Assembly: GCA_013821615.1 (NCBI GenBank)
Contig: JACDGQ010000231.1
Location: forward strand, 1-5,685
Direction of reading: 5' to 3'
DNA length: 5,685 bases
Origin: Planctomycetota bacterium
Lineage (GTDB): Bacteria > Planctomycetota > UBA11346
The translations under genes and the position numbers were made by a program. The notes beneath the pieces were generated by a model, which was not told where the DNA came from, did not search any database, and saw only the letters and a program-made list of their open reading frames with translations. Shown piece by piece: positions 5,430 to 5,685 of this stretch (position 1 is its first letter; each line of letters begins with the position of its first letter).

Positions 5430-5685
5430 TCAGCCCTTCTCGACCTCGACCGGCCCCTTCACCGACGAGCAGCACGGCAGGATCTCGTTCTTTTCGAGAC
5501 CGCTGTCGTCGTAATCGGTGATCATGGTGACGTTCTCGCGGCCCTTGAGGACCTTGAGCTTGCAGGTGTGGCAGGAGCCGACGCCGCAGCCGCGATCAGC
5601 GCAGGGGGCGTTGGCGCCCTCGAGGAACGCCAGCATCTCGTCGCCGGGCGTGAAGGGCAGGGACTTGCGTCCGCCAGGCGTGGCG
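5430..5685 (-). CDS. Plant-type [2Fe-2S] ferredoxin domain protein, C-terminal part (5' end outside window)
   Basis: The frame is open from the right edge to the stop at 5430-5432, giving 84 visible residues. It has the plant-type ferredoxin fold signature: a first strand region GRKSLPFTPGDEMLAFLEGA, then cluster ligands C-G-V-G-S-C-H-T-C (a CxxxxCxxC spacing), KLKVLKG, and a fourth Cys in ILPCCSSVKGPVEVEKG at the end. It carries electrons one at a time. It could be a stand-alone ferredoxin or the C-terminal domain of a flavin reductase/oxygenase reductase, since many of those end just after the fourth cysteine. Two extra cysteines are present, one six residues before the first ligand (ANAPC) and one beside the fourth (CC). 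An internal ATG at 5636 would remove the first strands, so it is unlikely to be the true start; the start is probably beyond the window. The ferredoxin-domain call is firm; the full-length protein is not known. Confidence 0.88.
   Translation of the reverse strand, partial: ATPGGRKSLPFTPGDEMLAFLEGANAPCADRGCGVGSCHTCKLKVLKGRENVTMITDYDDSGLEKNEILPCCSSVKGPVEVEKG

Overview
This is a GC-rich (roughly two-thirds G+C by eye) bacterial chromosomal window with ordinary housekeeping content: RNA turnover, DNA repair, tRNA modification and an iron-sulfur protein. I see no rRNA, tRNA, transposase, integrase, CRISPR array or phage gene, and I do not find a convincing undescribed multi-gene system. The organism is probably a Gram-negative bacterium. 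The queuosine enzyme reads like the E. coli type (SGGQDSTTCL, TFVPGRN, TCYNG). The UvrB carries LSHNKTLAAQLYSEFKGFFP and GKDLYIEKE, which I associate more with planctomycete/verrucomicrobial or Bacteroidota-like UvrB than with the APNKTLAAQLY form of enterics. I therefore leave the phylum open.

Layout. At the left edge, the last 89 codons of a TPR-repeat protein run rightward (3-272). A weakly coding 343-bp gap follows (273-615). Next is a 491-residue RNB-domain exoribonuclease (616-2091, +) that lacks the tandem cold-shock domains of RNase II/R and has Gln where the fourth catalytic Asp is expected. It converges on uvrB (2173-4224, -), which is complete and ends in a basic, AT-hook-like tail. 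An intergenic region of about 170 bp separates uvrB from a divergently transcribed 61-codon gene of unknown function (4396-4581, +) with a good Shine-Dalgarno. That gene is followed by a possible hairpin terminator and a striking pyrimidine-rich tract (about 4615-4667), then queC (4718-5410, +). At the right edge a plant-type [2Fe-2S] ferredoxin domain (5430-5685, -, cut at its N-terminus) converges on queC with a 19-bp gap.

How the genes relate. The strand pattern (+ + - + + -) and the gaps give little sign of a shared operon, apart from the possible small gene-queC pair, which the terminator candidate may separate. RNase, UvrB, QueC and ferredoxin act in different pathways: 3'-5' RNA degradation, nucleotide excision repair, preQ0/queuosine synthesis and electron transfer. 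The points most worth following are the small conserved-looking gene, the altered active-site motif of the RNB enzyme, the tail of UvrB and the pyrimidine-rich queC leader.
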